Part shown: positions 1 through 8,226 of the stretch, one piece after another | Numbering within the stretch: position 1 is the first letter of the stretch | Layout: every line of letters begins with the position of its first letter | Source of the DNA: Alphaproteobacteria bacterium HGW-Alphaproteobacteria-11 | GTDB lineage: Bacteria; Pseudomonadota; Alphaproteobacteria; Parvibaculales; Parvibaculaceae | Assembly: GCA_002841195.1 (NCBI GenBank) | Contig: PHEO01000005.1 | Coordinates: 1-38,681, forward strand | Reading direction: 5' to 3' | Length of the DNA: 38,681 nt | The notes under the pieces: model-generated | Database searches by the model: none | Told to the model about the DNA's origin: nothing | What the model saw: only the letters and a program-made list of their open reading frames with translations | Translations under genes and position numbers: made by a program

Positions 1-68
1 GCCCCGTGACATTCGGCCGGGCCACCTTATTTTATCGGAGACGCAGCCCCCCGAACGCGGAGACGAGA

Positions 69-377
69 ATGGTCAAGTGCAACACGATGGCGGATGTCCG
101 CCGCGAGATCGACCGGATCGACCGCGCGCTGGTGAAGCTGCTGGCCGAGCGGCAGACCTACATCGAACAGGCCGGTGCGATCAAGGGCGAGCGGACGAAA
201 GTGCGCGACGAGGCGCGGATCGAGGAGGTCGTGCAGAAAGTACTGGCCGAAGCCGACCGCGAAGGATTGTCGCGCGCCATCGCCGACCCGCTGTGGCGGC
301 TCCTGATCGAAAAGTCGATTGAACACGAATACGAAATTTTCGATGCCAAGCCACGCGCCACCGGCACCGGCGACTGA
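69..377 (+). CDS. Chorismate mutase family protein (type II, AroQ-like)
   Basis: MADVRREIDRIDRALVKLLAERQTYIEQAGAIKGE... matches the AroQ helical pattern (R-x-x-I-D-x-I-D-x-x-L-v-x-L-l-x-x-R); ORF 6..377 with internal ATG at 69 as the likelier start. Confidence 0.85.
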   Translation: MVKCNTMADVRREIDRIDRALVKLLAERQTYIEQAGAIKGERTKVRDEARIEEVVQKVLAEADREGLSRAIADPLWRLLIEKSIEHEYEIFDAKPRATGTGD

Positions 378-397
378 TCGCCGCCGGCACTGAAGGG

Positions 398-1027
398 TCA
401 GCCTTTTTTGGCAAGCGCCATTTCCTCCGACAAGGCGCGCGCAACGCTCGGGCGCTGCGCAAGATCGGCGTAGTAGGTTTCGAGCACCGGCCAACGGCTG
501 CGATCAATGCCGGCAAAGCCGCACAGCGTCAGCACGAAGAACGCATAGGCATCGGCAACGGTGAAGCGCTCGCCGATGAGATAGCGCCGTCCCGTCAGCA
601 TTCCTGCCAGTGCGCCGAATTTCACGGGCGCGACCTCATCGCGTACGAACGCCTTGGCCTCGGGCGGCGACGCGGGATGGAAGATCGCGGCGAGCACCTG
701 CTTGTGCAGTTCGGTCGCGATGAAGTTGAGGCATTCCTGCAGGCGGTAACGCTCCATCGTTCCGAAAGCCGGCGCCAGACCGGAATCCGGATTGCGGTCG
801 GCGACATATTGCAGAACGGCCGGACCTTCGGTGAGCAATTGCCCGTCATCGAGCCGCAGCGTCGGCACCTGCCCCTTCGGATTGATCGCGTAGAAGTCGG
901 AGCCGTCCGCCAGCTGCTTGGTCGCAAGCACGACCGGATGAAACGAAGCGGCCTCACCCTGCCCCGACTCGTAAAGGGCGATGCGTGTGGCGACCGAGCA
1001 AGCCATTGGCGCGAAATAGAGATCCAT
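398..1027 (-). CDS. Glutathione S-transferase family protein
   Basis: MDLYFAPMACSVATRIALYESG... N-terminal thioredoxin-fold GST with LLTEGPAVLQYVAD and C-terminal helical domain; start at internal ATG. Confidence 0.88.
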   Translation of the reverse strand: MDLYFAPMACSVATRIALYESGQGEAASFHPVVLATKQLADGSDFYAINPKGQVPTLRLDDGQLLTEGPAVLQYVADRNPDSGLAPAFGTMERYRLQECLNFIATELHKQVLAAIFHPASPPEAKAFVRDEVAPVKFGALAGMLTGRRYLIGERFTVADAYAFFVLTLCGFAGIDRSRWPVLETYYADLAQRPSVARALSEEMALAKKG

Positions 1028-1049
1028 GATTATCCTCCACGGGTTGAAT

Positions 1050-1118
1050 TTTTGTACCGATCCGAATAATATTGAACCCGTCTCTGCTGTCAATGATTTT
1101 TTGCGAATTGGTACAAAA
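1050..1118. promoter_or_regulatory. Divergent-promoter operator candidate with inverted half-sites TTTTGTACCGAT / ATTGGTACAAAA
   Basis: TTTTGTACC at 1050-1058 and its reverse complement GGTACAAAA at 1110-1118, lying between divergent GST and TetR genes; the right arm abuts the TetR ATG. Confidence 0.6.
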
Positions 1119-1717
1119 TGTCGAAAAAGCCCCGAGGACGGCCGCGCGCCTATGACCCCGAGGTCGCGCTATGGCAGGCATTGGAAACATTCTGGGCGAA
1201 CGGCTTCAGCCGCACGTCGCTCGATGCGCTGGCCGCGGCGACCGGCATGAACCGGCCGAGCCTCTATGCGGCGTTCGGCGACAAGAAGTCGCTCTACCTG
1301 AAATCCTTCGATTGCTTTGCCGGACAATTGCACGCGGCGCTCGACAACGCGGCGCATAGCGAAGCGCCGCTCGAAGCGACATTGCATGACTTCTTTCGAA
1401 ACGCGATCGAGATTTATATGTCGGGTCCGGACGGTCCGCGCGGCTGCTTCATCATCTGCACCGCACCGGCGGAAGCCGCGATGGATGCCGACATTCGCGC
1501 GGCGCTGAAAGCGGCGCTGGAGGAAATCGACAGGGGCCTCGAAATCCCGTTCGCGAAGGCAAAGGCCGAAGGGCGCCTGCCGCCCGATGCCGACACCGCC
1601 GCGCTGGCGCGCATTGCGGCGTCCGTTCTGCACAGCCTCGCCGTCAGGGCGCGCGCCGGCGAAACGAAAGAAGCGCTGCACGCGCTGGCGCGGCAGAGTG
1701 TGCAATCGCTGTGCTGA
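1118..1717 (+). CDS. TetR/AcrR family transcriptional regulator
   Basis: N-terminal HTH ALETFWANGFSRTSLDALAAATGMNRPSLYAAFGDKKSLYLKSFD; divergent from GST. Confidence 0.9.
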   Translation: MSKKPRGRPRAYDPEVALWQALETFWANGFSRTSLDALAAATGMNRPSLYAAFGDKKSLYLKSFDCFAGQLHAALDNAAHSEAPLEATLHDFFRNAIEIYMSGPDGPRGCFIICTAPAEAAMDADIRAALKAALEEIDRGLEIPFAKAKAEGRLPPDADTAALARIAASVLHSLAVRARAGETKEALHALARQSVQSLC

Positions 1718-1743
1718 TGTAAGCGTCGAAAGGAAAAGAGATC

Positions 1744-2148
<405 letters not shown>

Positions 2149-2275
2149 TCAACCCCTCAATCCGGTTAACCCCCGCATTCGCCGCCGACAAGACGCCGCA
2201 CCCCCTGTTGTCGGCCTGTCGTGGGCGGCGCATAGTCTGGGGCAACGACGAAAAACCGGCAGGAGCGCGACGGAA

Positions 2276-3814
2276 ATGCCAGAGCCCAAGCAGGCGCCCA
2301 TGAACGTCCTTTTCATCACCGCCGACCAGTGGCGCGGCGAGTGCCTGTCGGCCCGCGGTCACCCGACGGTCCGGACACCCAACCTCGACGCACTGGCGAA
2401 GGACGGCGTTCTTTTCCGCAATCACTTCGCCAACACCGCGCCCTGCGGCCCCTCGCGCGCCTCGCTGCACACCGGCATGTATCTGCAGAACCACCGCTCG
2501 GCGACCAACGGCACGCCGCTCGACGCGCGCCACACCAACTGGGCGAAGGAGGCCGCGCGCATCGGCTACGACCCGGTGCTCTTCGGCTACACCGATACGA
2601 GCCAGGACCCGCGCGCCGAAGATCCCGAAAGCCCCTGGTTGCTGACTTATGAAGGGCCGCTGCCCGGCATCCGCCCGATCTGCATGATGGGCACCTGGCC
2701 GACGCCGTGGACGGACGATCTGAAGAAACGCGGCTACGAGGTGCCGGCCGACATCCGCTATGCCTATGGCCAACGCGCGCCGGGCCCGGAATACGAGGAC
2801 GGCGCCGCGGTGCCCCGCCCGCTTGTCTATCCGAACGAAGTCGACGACACGGCGTTCCTGACCAACCGCCTGATGGACTTCATCGGCGAATCCGAAAAGC
2901 CTTTCGTGGCGCATCTTTCGCTCTTGCGTCCGCATCCGCCCTTCGTCGCGCCGGAGCCTTACAATTCGATGTACGATCCGGCCGACGTGCCGGGCTTCGC
3001 GCGGCGCGCGACGGTGGAAGAAGAAGCGGCGCAGCATCCCTGGCTCGAACACCAGCTCGGCCGCAAACTTTTCCGCGCGCCGGCCGACGAGAAAAAGCTC
3101 CGCAGGCTGAAGGCCGTCTATTACGGGCTGATGTCGGAAGTCGACGCCGCACTCGGCCGCGTCTTCGCCTTCCTGAAGGAGACCGGCCGCTGGGACGACA
3201 CGCTGATCGTCTTCACCTCCGACCACGGCGAACAGATGGGCGACCGCTGGCTGCTAGGAAAATGCGGCTGGTTCGATGCTTCCTATCACATTCCGCTGAT
3301 TGTCCGCGACCCGAGGCCGGCGGCCGACGGCGCGCGCGGAACGGTGGTTGATCAGTTCACGGAGAATGTCGACATCATGCCGACCATGCTCGATTTCATC
3401 GGCGCCGAAACGCCGGTGCAATGCGACGGCAAATCGCTGATGCCGTTTCTGCGCGATGGCAAAGCGCCCGCGAACTGGCGACGCGAAGCCCATTGGGAAT
3501 ATGATTTCCGCGATCCGGCCGACGACAGCGCCGAGAAGCGCCTCGGCCTGACGCTGCATCAATGCACGATGAACATTCTGCGCGGGGCGCGCTACAAATA
3601 CGTCCACTTCACGCATCTGCCGCCGCTCTTTTTCGACCTCGAAAAAGACCCGCATGAATTCGAAAATCTGGCGGCAAAGCCCGAATATCTTCCTTTGGTG
3701 CTTGAACATGCGCAAAAACTGCTTTCCTGGCGGATGAACCACGACGAACAGACGCTGACCCATATCGCGCTGACCGACGACGGACCCGTGGAACGCAAAG
3801 CCGCGCGCTATTGA
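2276..3814 (+). CDS. Sulfatase-like hydrolase (alkaline phosphatase superfamily; arylsulfatase / phosphonate monoester hydrolase type)
   Basis: NVLFITADQWRGECLSARGHPTVRTPNLD; CGPSR formylglycine motif (C-x-P-x-R); FTSDHGEQMGDRWLLGKCGWFDASYHIPLI; start at ATG 2276 in frame with ORF 1958..3814. Confidence 0.9.
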   Translation: MPEPKQAPMNVLFITADQWRGECLSARGHPTVRTPNLDALAKDGVLFRNHFANTAPCGPSRASLHTGMYLQNHRSATNGTPLDARHTNWAKEAARIGYDPVLFGYTDTSQDPRAEDPESPWLLTYEGPLPGIRPICMMGTWPTPWTDDLKKRGYEVPADIRYAYGQRAPGPEYEDGAAVPRPLVYPNEVDDTAFLTNRLMDFIGESEKPFVAHLSLLRPHPPFVAPEPYNSMYDPADVPGFARRATVEEEAAQHPWLEHQLGRKLFRAPADEKKLRRLKAVYYGLMSEVDAALGRVFAFLKETGRWDDTLIVFTSDHGEQMGDRWLLGKCGWFDASYHIPLIVRDPRPAADGARGTVVDQFTENVDIMPTMLDFIGAETPVQCDGKSLMPFLRDGKAPANWRREAHWEYDFRDPADDSAEKRLGLTLHQCTMNILRGARYKYVHFTHLPPLFFDLEKDPHEFENLAAKPEYLPLVLEHAQKLLSWRMNHDEQTLTHIALTDDGPVERKAARY

Positions 3815-3848
3815 TCCGTGGACGGATTTTAAGGGTGCAGCAGAGGCC

Positions 3849-3971
3849 GGGGATAAGTTTTTGGGGGTCAAAAGCGGGGATAAACCGCCCGACTGTCATC
3901 GAACTGTCAAAAAACTGTCACAAATGGTTTTGGGGCAAGTTATCCCCGGGGGACAAGTCGCACTTATCCCC
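3849..3971. repeat. Cluster of four GGGGATAA sites (two direct, two inverted); a fifth copy at 4322-4329
   Basis: GGGGATAA at 3849-3856 and 3876-3883; TTATCCCC at 3940-3947, 3964-3971 and 4322-4329. Confidence 0.8.
3892..3924. repeat. Three tandem 11-bp repeats ACTGTCA-N4 (iteron-like)
   Basis: ACTGTCATCGA ACTGTCAAAAA ACTGTCACAAA starting at 3892, 3903, 3914; isolated further ACTGTCA at 4029-4035. Confidence 0.85.
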
Positions 3972-3989
3972 GCTGGTGAGCGGTTTTGA

Positions 3990-4025
3990 GAGACGAATTC
4001 GGAGACGAATTGAGGGACGGGATTG
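3990..4025. repeat. 12-bp near-tandem repeats GAGACGAATTSR (third copy degenerate)
   Basis: GAGACGAATTCG (3990), GAGACGAATTGA (4002), GGGACGGGATTG (4014). Confidence 0.6.
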
Positions 4026-4335
4026 GAAACTGTCACGGTGCTTTCGAAAGAGGCCGGTTGGAGGTGTTTTCCGGTGCCTATTAAAGAGTGGGATTCCGGG
4101 GTCTCCGTCATCAGGTCTTCAGACTGTGTGACTGACGTTAGGTCGGCCCAAACTTGGGGCACTTTTAACAATCGACCTATGCATAATGACCAACGAAATT
4201 CGCCTCCATGCGATTCCGTTAAGCATTGTGGCAAAAGCACCTTCAGCAATTTTTGAGAGAAGCGTAAGCGCGGGACAGAAAGTTGTTTTTTTTCAATAAG
4301 TTACAGTGAAGATGGATGCGGTTATCCCCGCGATT

Positions 4336-4365
4336 TTGACTCAAGGTAGGATTTGATAGTTATTA
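4336..4365 (+). promoter_or_regulatory. Candidate sigma70-like promoter for the accessory three-gene module
   Basis: TTGACT (4336-4341), 18-nt spacer, TTATTA (4360-4365), 37 nt upstream of ATG 4403. Confidence 0.35.
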
Positions 4366-4402
4366 GGTTCACTGCGCACTTCACTCTTAACTTCACATCC
4401 AT

Positions 4403-5236
4403 ATGAACAGGCTATATATGTGCGCCATGCAAAAGACTCCCGTCGATCCGCTGACCGGCCCCATTCCTGACCAAGTGCCGCTGGACAACGCACCGCTGGT
4501 AACGGTGCTTTGTCAGGTGCGCTTCCCAACCGCGCTGTACATAAGAGATGCCATTCCAAAGTTTCAGGCATCCGTTCGCCATGACTATCCGGAGCTCCGT
4601 CAGGAGCAAGTTGTAGAGGTTGCGGTTACACCGTCCGGACCCCCTCAAATGACTCCGTCATCAATTTGGCGCTTCCTGGATAAAACGCGAAGCTGGACAG
4701 TCTCCGTCACTTCCGACTTCGTTACCCTTGAGACGAAAAAGTACACGAGTCGCGAAGACTTCCTTCACCGGCTTCGAACGGTTATGCAGGCGGCAAGTTC
4801 ACAATTAGAGGTCAGCAACTACAATCGAATTGGATTGAGATACATAGATCAAATAAAAGGTAGAGAACTAAGCGAACTGAAAGAACTCATAAATCCCGCT
4901 TTGGCCGGCTTGGTTAATGAGAATATCGGAGATCGGGTCGAGCAATCTCTCACTCAGACTGTCTTCAATTTGCCAAAGCCACCAAAATCAAAAATGGTGG
5001 TTCACTATGGGATGCTCGCAAAAAACACTACGCATGACCCAGGTGCCCTTCGCCCAATCGCGGAGAAAAGCTGGATTCTGGATATCGACCTCTACCGAGA
5101 ATTTACTGCGGAAGAGAGACTTGGCGAATTTGACCCTCAACACATAGCCGAGATGACACGCGCCATGTCTGAAAGAATCTATGCATTCTTTCGGTGGGCA
5201 ACAACGGACAAATTCATTCAGCGCTACAAGGGTTAG
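4403..5236 (+). CDS. TIGR04255-like family protein of unknown function
   Basis: Pattern LDNAPLVTVLCQVRFPTALYI...FPxFQ-like segment...WRFLDKTRSWTVSVTSDFVTLETKKYTSREDFLHRL...YNRIGLRYIDQIKG is recalled as typical of the sporadically distributed TIGR04255 family; low-GC codon usage relative to neighbours. Confidence 0.7.
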   Translation: MNRLYMCAMQKTPVDPLTGPIPDQVPLDNAPLVTVLCQVRFPTALYIRDAIPKFQASVRHDYPELRQEQVVEVAVTPSGPPQMTPSSIWRFLDKTRSWTVSVTSDFVTLETKKYTSREDFLHRLRTVMQAASSQLEVSNYNRIGLRYIDQIKGRELSELKELINPALAGLVNENIGDRVEQSLTQTVFNLPKPPKSKMVVHYGMLAKNTTHDPGALRPIAEKSWILDIDLYREFTAEERLGEFDPQHIAEMTRAMSERIYAFFRWATTDKFIQRYKG

Positions 5237-5240
5237 TCAA

Positions 5241-5957
5241 ATGCACTCTGCTGCAATGACCGCAAATCGCCCAACAAGTTTAGCGGAGAAAGCGAAGCCA
5301 AGCACCGGTCGCGGGCAATATTGGAACATTGCAAAACCGATCGCTGTAGTCACCCTGCTGTCAGGAGCATCGGTTACACTGCCGTCGGATTATCTTGCTC
5401 CGAAAATTCAATTCAATCGGAGCACATCGGCAGGCGTTCCAGACAAACCGTACGAAGCCGACGCTCGTGGATCGGTTCAGCCCCAACAATTCACTAGCGT
5501 CAGCCATAAGCTGTATGCGCTAAAGCGTATATCGGGCCTCACATGGGAGCAAATCGCGGCGCTGTTTGATGTGGACCGCCGTTCGGTCCATCTATGGGCG
5601 AATGGAAAATCATTACATCCCAAAAATGAAGAGAAATTAGGTCGGATACTCTCGGCAATCTTGAAAATTGATCGAGGATTCGCTTCCTCTAATCGCGCAT
5701 TGCTAGTGACGCCAACCGGCAACAACGACCTCCCCGTAGATATGTTAGCCGCCGGAGAATTCGATAGAGTAGTGGAACTCGTTGGCAAAGGCCCTCAGAG
5801 AGTCCTACAGACTACTCTTGTTTCTGCCGAGGAGCGCGCACGCCGTCGGCCTCTTTCTCCGCTATTTCAATTCGAGACAGAGGCTGAGGATGAACCTCCT
5901 CTGCTCGGTCCAGTTCGCGCGTTTAAATCAATTAAGGCAGCCAAGAGAGATGTGTGA
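5241..5957 (+). CDS. HTH (XRE-like) DNA-binding domain protein of unknown function
   Basis: LYALKRISGLTWEQIAALFDVDRRSVHLWANGKSLHPKNEEKLGRIL is an HTH; ATG 5241 lies 4 nt after the upstream stop. Confidence 0.65.
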   Translation: MHSAAMTANRPTSLAEKAKPSTGRGQYWNIAKPIAVVTLLSGASVTLPSDYLAPKIQFNRSTSAGVPDKPYEADARGSVQPQQFTSVSHKLYALKRISGLTWEQIAALFDVDRRSVHLWANGKSLHPKNEEKLGRILSAILKIDRGFASSNRALLVTPTGNNDLPVDMLAAGEFDRVVELVGKGPQRVLQTTLVSAEERARRRPLSPLFQFETEAEDEPPLLGPVRAFKSIKAAKRDV

Positions 5958-6799
5958 GCACAAAAATTCTTTCAGGTTCGCCTGAATCAGAAAATATCGA
6001 TGCGAAGTTGCGAGCGTGGCGTCAGGGCGACGTCGCTCTTGATGTCGACTGGTTTGTCCACATCGCTAATGGCAACCAATTGCTCACCGATATTGAAGTG
6101 GAAGAAAGAGAAATCGGTGCAGTTACCACTGGCGCTAAAGGTGTAGTCGTCGTTTCCCAAACTTGCGATATTGTTCGCAATTGCCTAAAGCGCCCGTTTG
6201 TTCAAGTCGCTCGGCTCGTTCATATGACGAACGAACAGATCGGCGGAGTTCAGCGATTGGAACGGCCGCAGTTTTTGTTGATTCCAAGTATCGTACACAT
6301 GGGTTTGGTCGGAGACATCGACCAGATTATGACTGTTGAAAAATCGATTGTAGCAGACTGGACGAGATCGCCAGGTTGCACAAACGACACAGAACGACGG
6401 CAAGTAGCCGACGCGCTCGCGCGTCACAAAAATCGTCCTGCTCTACCCGATGAATTCGCTAAAGTGGTTTCGCCTCTATTCGACCGGCTGCGAAATCAAC
6501 GCAAGAGCCAAAACGATGAAGGCCGCGCTATTCGCGCTCTGAATCAAATTCGAGTTACCGCTCAGCCGGATTGGTCCGCGCCCGAAATCGATCTGCATTT
6601 CTGGTTTATTCTGGGAGAAAACACAGACCCCGAGATCGAGTGGGAGAAGATTGTCGAAGGATGGATTGTCCGACTAGATGGACAGTCCGGTTTCAGAACT
6701 TTTTCTGGTGCGGCGGTGGAGTTGTCTGACATGACGGCCGATGAATACGTCAATAGCGACGTATGGGACTTGGACCGTCTTTCATCGATCCCCTCGTGA
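5954..6799 (+). CDS. Hypothetical protein with [13 protein letters not shown]...[12 protein letters not shown] motif
   Basis: 281-aa ORF, GTG start overlapping the upstream TGA by 4 nt (GTGA); no family assigned with confidence. Confidence 0.7.
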   Translation: MSTKILSGSPESENIDAKLRAWRQGDVALDVDWFVHIANGNQLLTDIEVEEREIGAVTTGAKGVVVVSQTCDIVRNCLKRPFVQVARLVHMTNEQIGGVQRLERPQFLLIPSIVHMGLVGDIDQIMTVEKSIVADWTRSPGCTNDTERRQVADALARHKNRPALPDEFAKVVSPLFDRLRNQRKSQNDEGRAIRALNQIRVTAQPDWSAPEIDLHFWFILGENTDPEIEWEKIVEGWIVRLDGQSGFRTFSGAAVELSDMTADEYVNSDVWDLDRLSSIPS

Positions 6800-7926
6800 C
6801 AATTTCACCGCAACCCTTGACCGACACGCATGAAATCGAAGCCGTGGTGATCGGCGCCGGCGTTGTGGGACTTGCCTGCGCGCGGGCGCTGGCGCTCAGG
6901 AGCCGCGAGGTGGTGGTGCTGGAGCGGGCGGGCGCCATCGGCACCGAAACCTCGTCGCGCAACAGCGAGGTGATCCATGCGGGCATCTATTATCCGCAAG
7001 GGAGCCTGAAGGCGCGGCTTTGCGTGGCGGGCCGCGCGGCGCTTTACGATTTTCTCGAAACGCGGAAGCTGCCGCACAAGCGGACGGCCAAGCTGATCGT
7101 CGCGGGCGATGCGGCAGAGGCGCAGGCGCTGGAGGGGATCGCGGGCCGCGCGCGGGCGAACGGCGTGAACGATCTGCGGGCGCTGACGGGCGCCGAGGCG
7201 CGCGCGCTTGAACCGGCGCTTCGCGCGGAAGCCGCGCTGCTCTCGCCCTCGACCGGCATTGTCGATGCCGCCGCTTTGATGCTCGCCCTGCGCGGCGAGC
7301 TCGAAGATGAGGGCGGCGCGATTGCCTTCAATACCGAATTCCTGCGGGCGGAACGCGGGGCGGATGGTTTTGCGGTTGATGCGGGCGGGACAAGGTTGAC
7401 GACGCGGCTGCTGGTCAATGCGGCGGGACTGCGCGCCGCCCGCGTTGCGCGCGCAATCGACGGGCTCGATGCGGACCATGTGCCCGAGTTGCATTTCGCG
7501 CGCGGAAATTATTTTTCATGTGCATCGCGCGCGCCGTTTTCGCGGCTGATCTATCCGGCCCCTTCCGGCGATGGCGGGCTCGGCGTGCATCTGACATTCG
7601 ATATGGGCGGCGGGGCGCGCTTCGGGCCGGATGTCGAATGGATCGAGGAGAGCGAGACGCCGGATTACACCGTCGATGCGGCGCGCGGCGATGCGTTTTA
7701 CGCGGCGATAAGGCGCTACTGGCCGGCGCTCCCCGACGGCGCGCTGGCACCCGCCTATGCCGGCATCCGCCCGAAGCTCGCCAAGGGCGAGAGCGACTTT
7801 TCGATTTCGGGGCCGGAGGCGCATCGCGTGCCGGGCCTCGTCAACCTCTTCGGCATCGAAAGCCCGGGCCTGACGGCCTCGCTGGCGATTGCCGACGAGG
7901 TTGTGGGGATGCTGGAGGATCCCTGA
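6796..7926 (+). CDS. FAD-dependent oxidoreductase, L-2-hydroxyglutarate oxidase-like
   Basis: [63 protein letters not shown]; start ambiguous (GTG 6796 or TTG 6817). Confidence 0.85.
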   Translation: MTISPQPLTDTHEIEAVVIGAGVVGLACARALALRSREVVVLERAGAIGTETSSRNSEVIHAGIYYPQGSLKARLCVAGRAALYDFLETRKLPHKRTAKLIVAGDAAEAQALEGIAGRARANGVNDLRALTGAEARALEPALRAEAALLSPSTGIVDAAALMLALRGELEDEGGAIAFNTEFLRAERGADGFAVDAGGTRLTTRLLVNAAGLRAARVARAIDGLDADHVPELHFARGNYFSCASRAPFSRLIYPAPSGDGGLGVHLTFDMGGGARFGPDVEWIEESETPDYTVDAARGDAFYAAIRRYWPALPDGALAPAYAGIRPKLAKGESDFSISGPEAHRVPGLVNLFGIESPGLTASLAIADEVVGMLEDP

Positions 7927-7960
7927 TTCACGCGAAGACGCGAAGAAGAAAAGAAGGACT

Positions 7961-8209
7961 CACGCAGAGGCGCAGAGACGCAGAGGGGCTGTGCCCTTGA
8001 GACCGGCCGTGCCTCCATTGTTTCAATGATTGCGCCTTCCCCCTACGCTGCTTCGCAGCTTCGGGGGACAAGGCGGCGCGAAGACACTCCGGCGCGAAGC
8101 GCCAGAAAACCTTCTCTTTCGTCGCTGCCGCTCCGTCTATGCATCCGGTTGGGGAAGCGCAGTGCCTTGCCGCAGATGCGGCACCTCTGCGTCTCTGCGC
8201 CTCTGCGTG
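7961..8209. repeat. Intergenic element bounded by perfect 26-bp inverted repeats
   Basis: CACGCAGAGGCGCAGAGACGCAGAGG at 7961-7986 and its exact reverse complement at 8184-8209; preceded by CGCGAAGACGCGAAGA repeats from about 7930. Confidence 0.85.
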
Positions 8210-8226
8210 CAAATAAAATGCGCGCT

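Noticed and set aside
3892-3924. ACTGTCA array as a CRISPR
   Set aside because: 7-bp repeats with 4-bp spacers do not fit CRISPR repeat/spacer architecture and no cas genes are present.
3849-3971. TTATCCCC cluster as a chromosomal origin (DnaA boxes)
   Set aside because: No exact TTATCCACA/TTATNCACA boxes and no origin-linked genes nearby; similarity to DnaA boxes is only partial.
3811-4256. Short ORFs 3811..4131 (+), 3896..4249 (-) and 4023..4256 (+) in the repeat-rich intergenic region
   Set aside because: No recognisable domain, overlapping opposite strands, and they run through short tandem repeats; treated as non-coding.
7961-8209. 26-bp inverted repeats as IS terminal repeats of an intact insertion sequence
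   Set aside because: Interior is only 197 bp with no transposase; at most a non-autonomous element.
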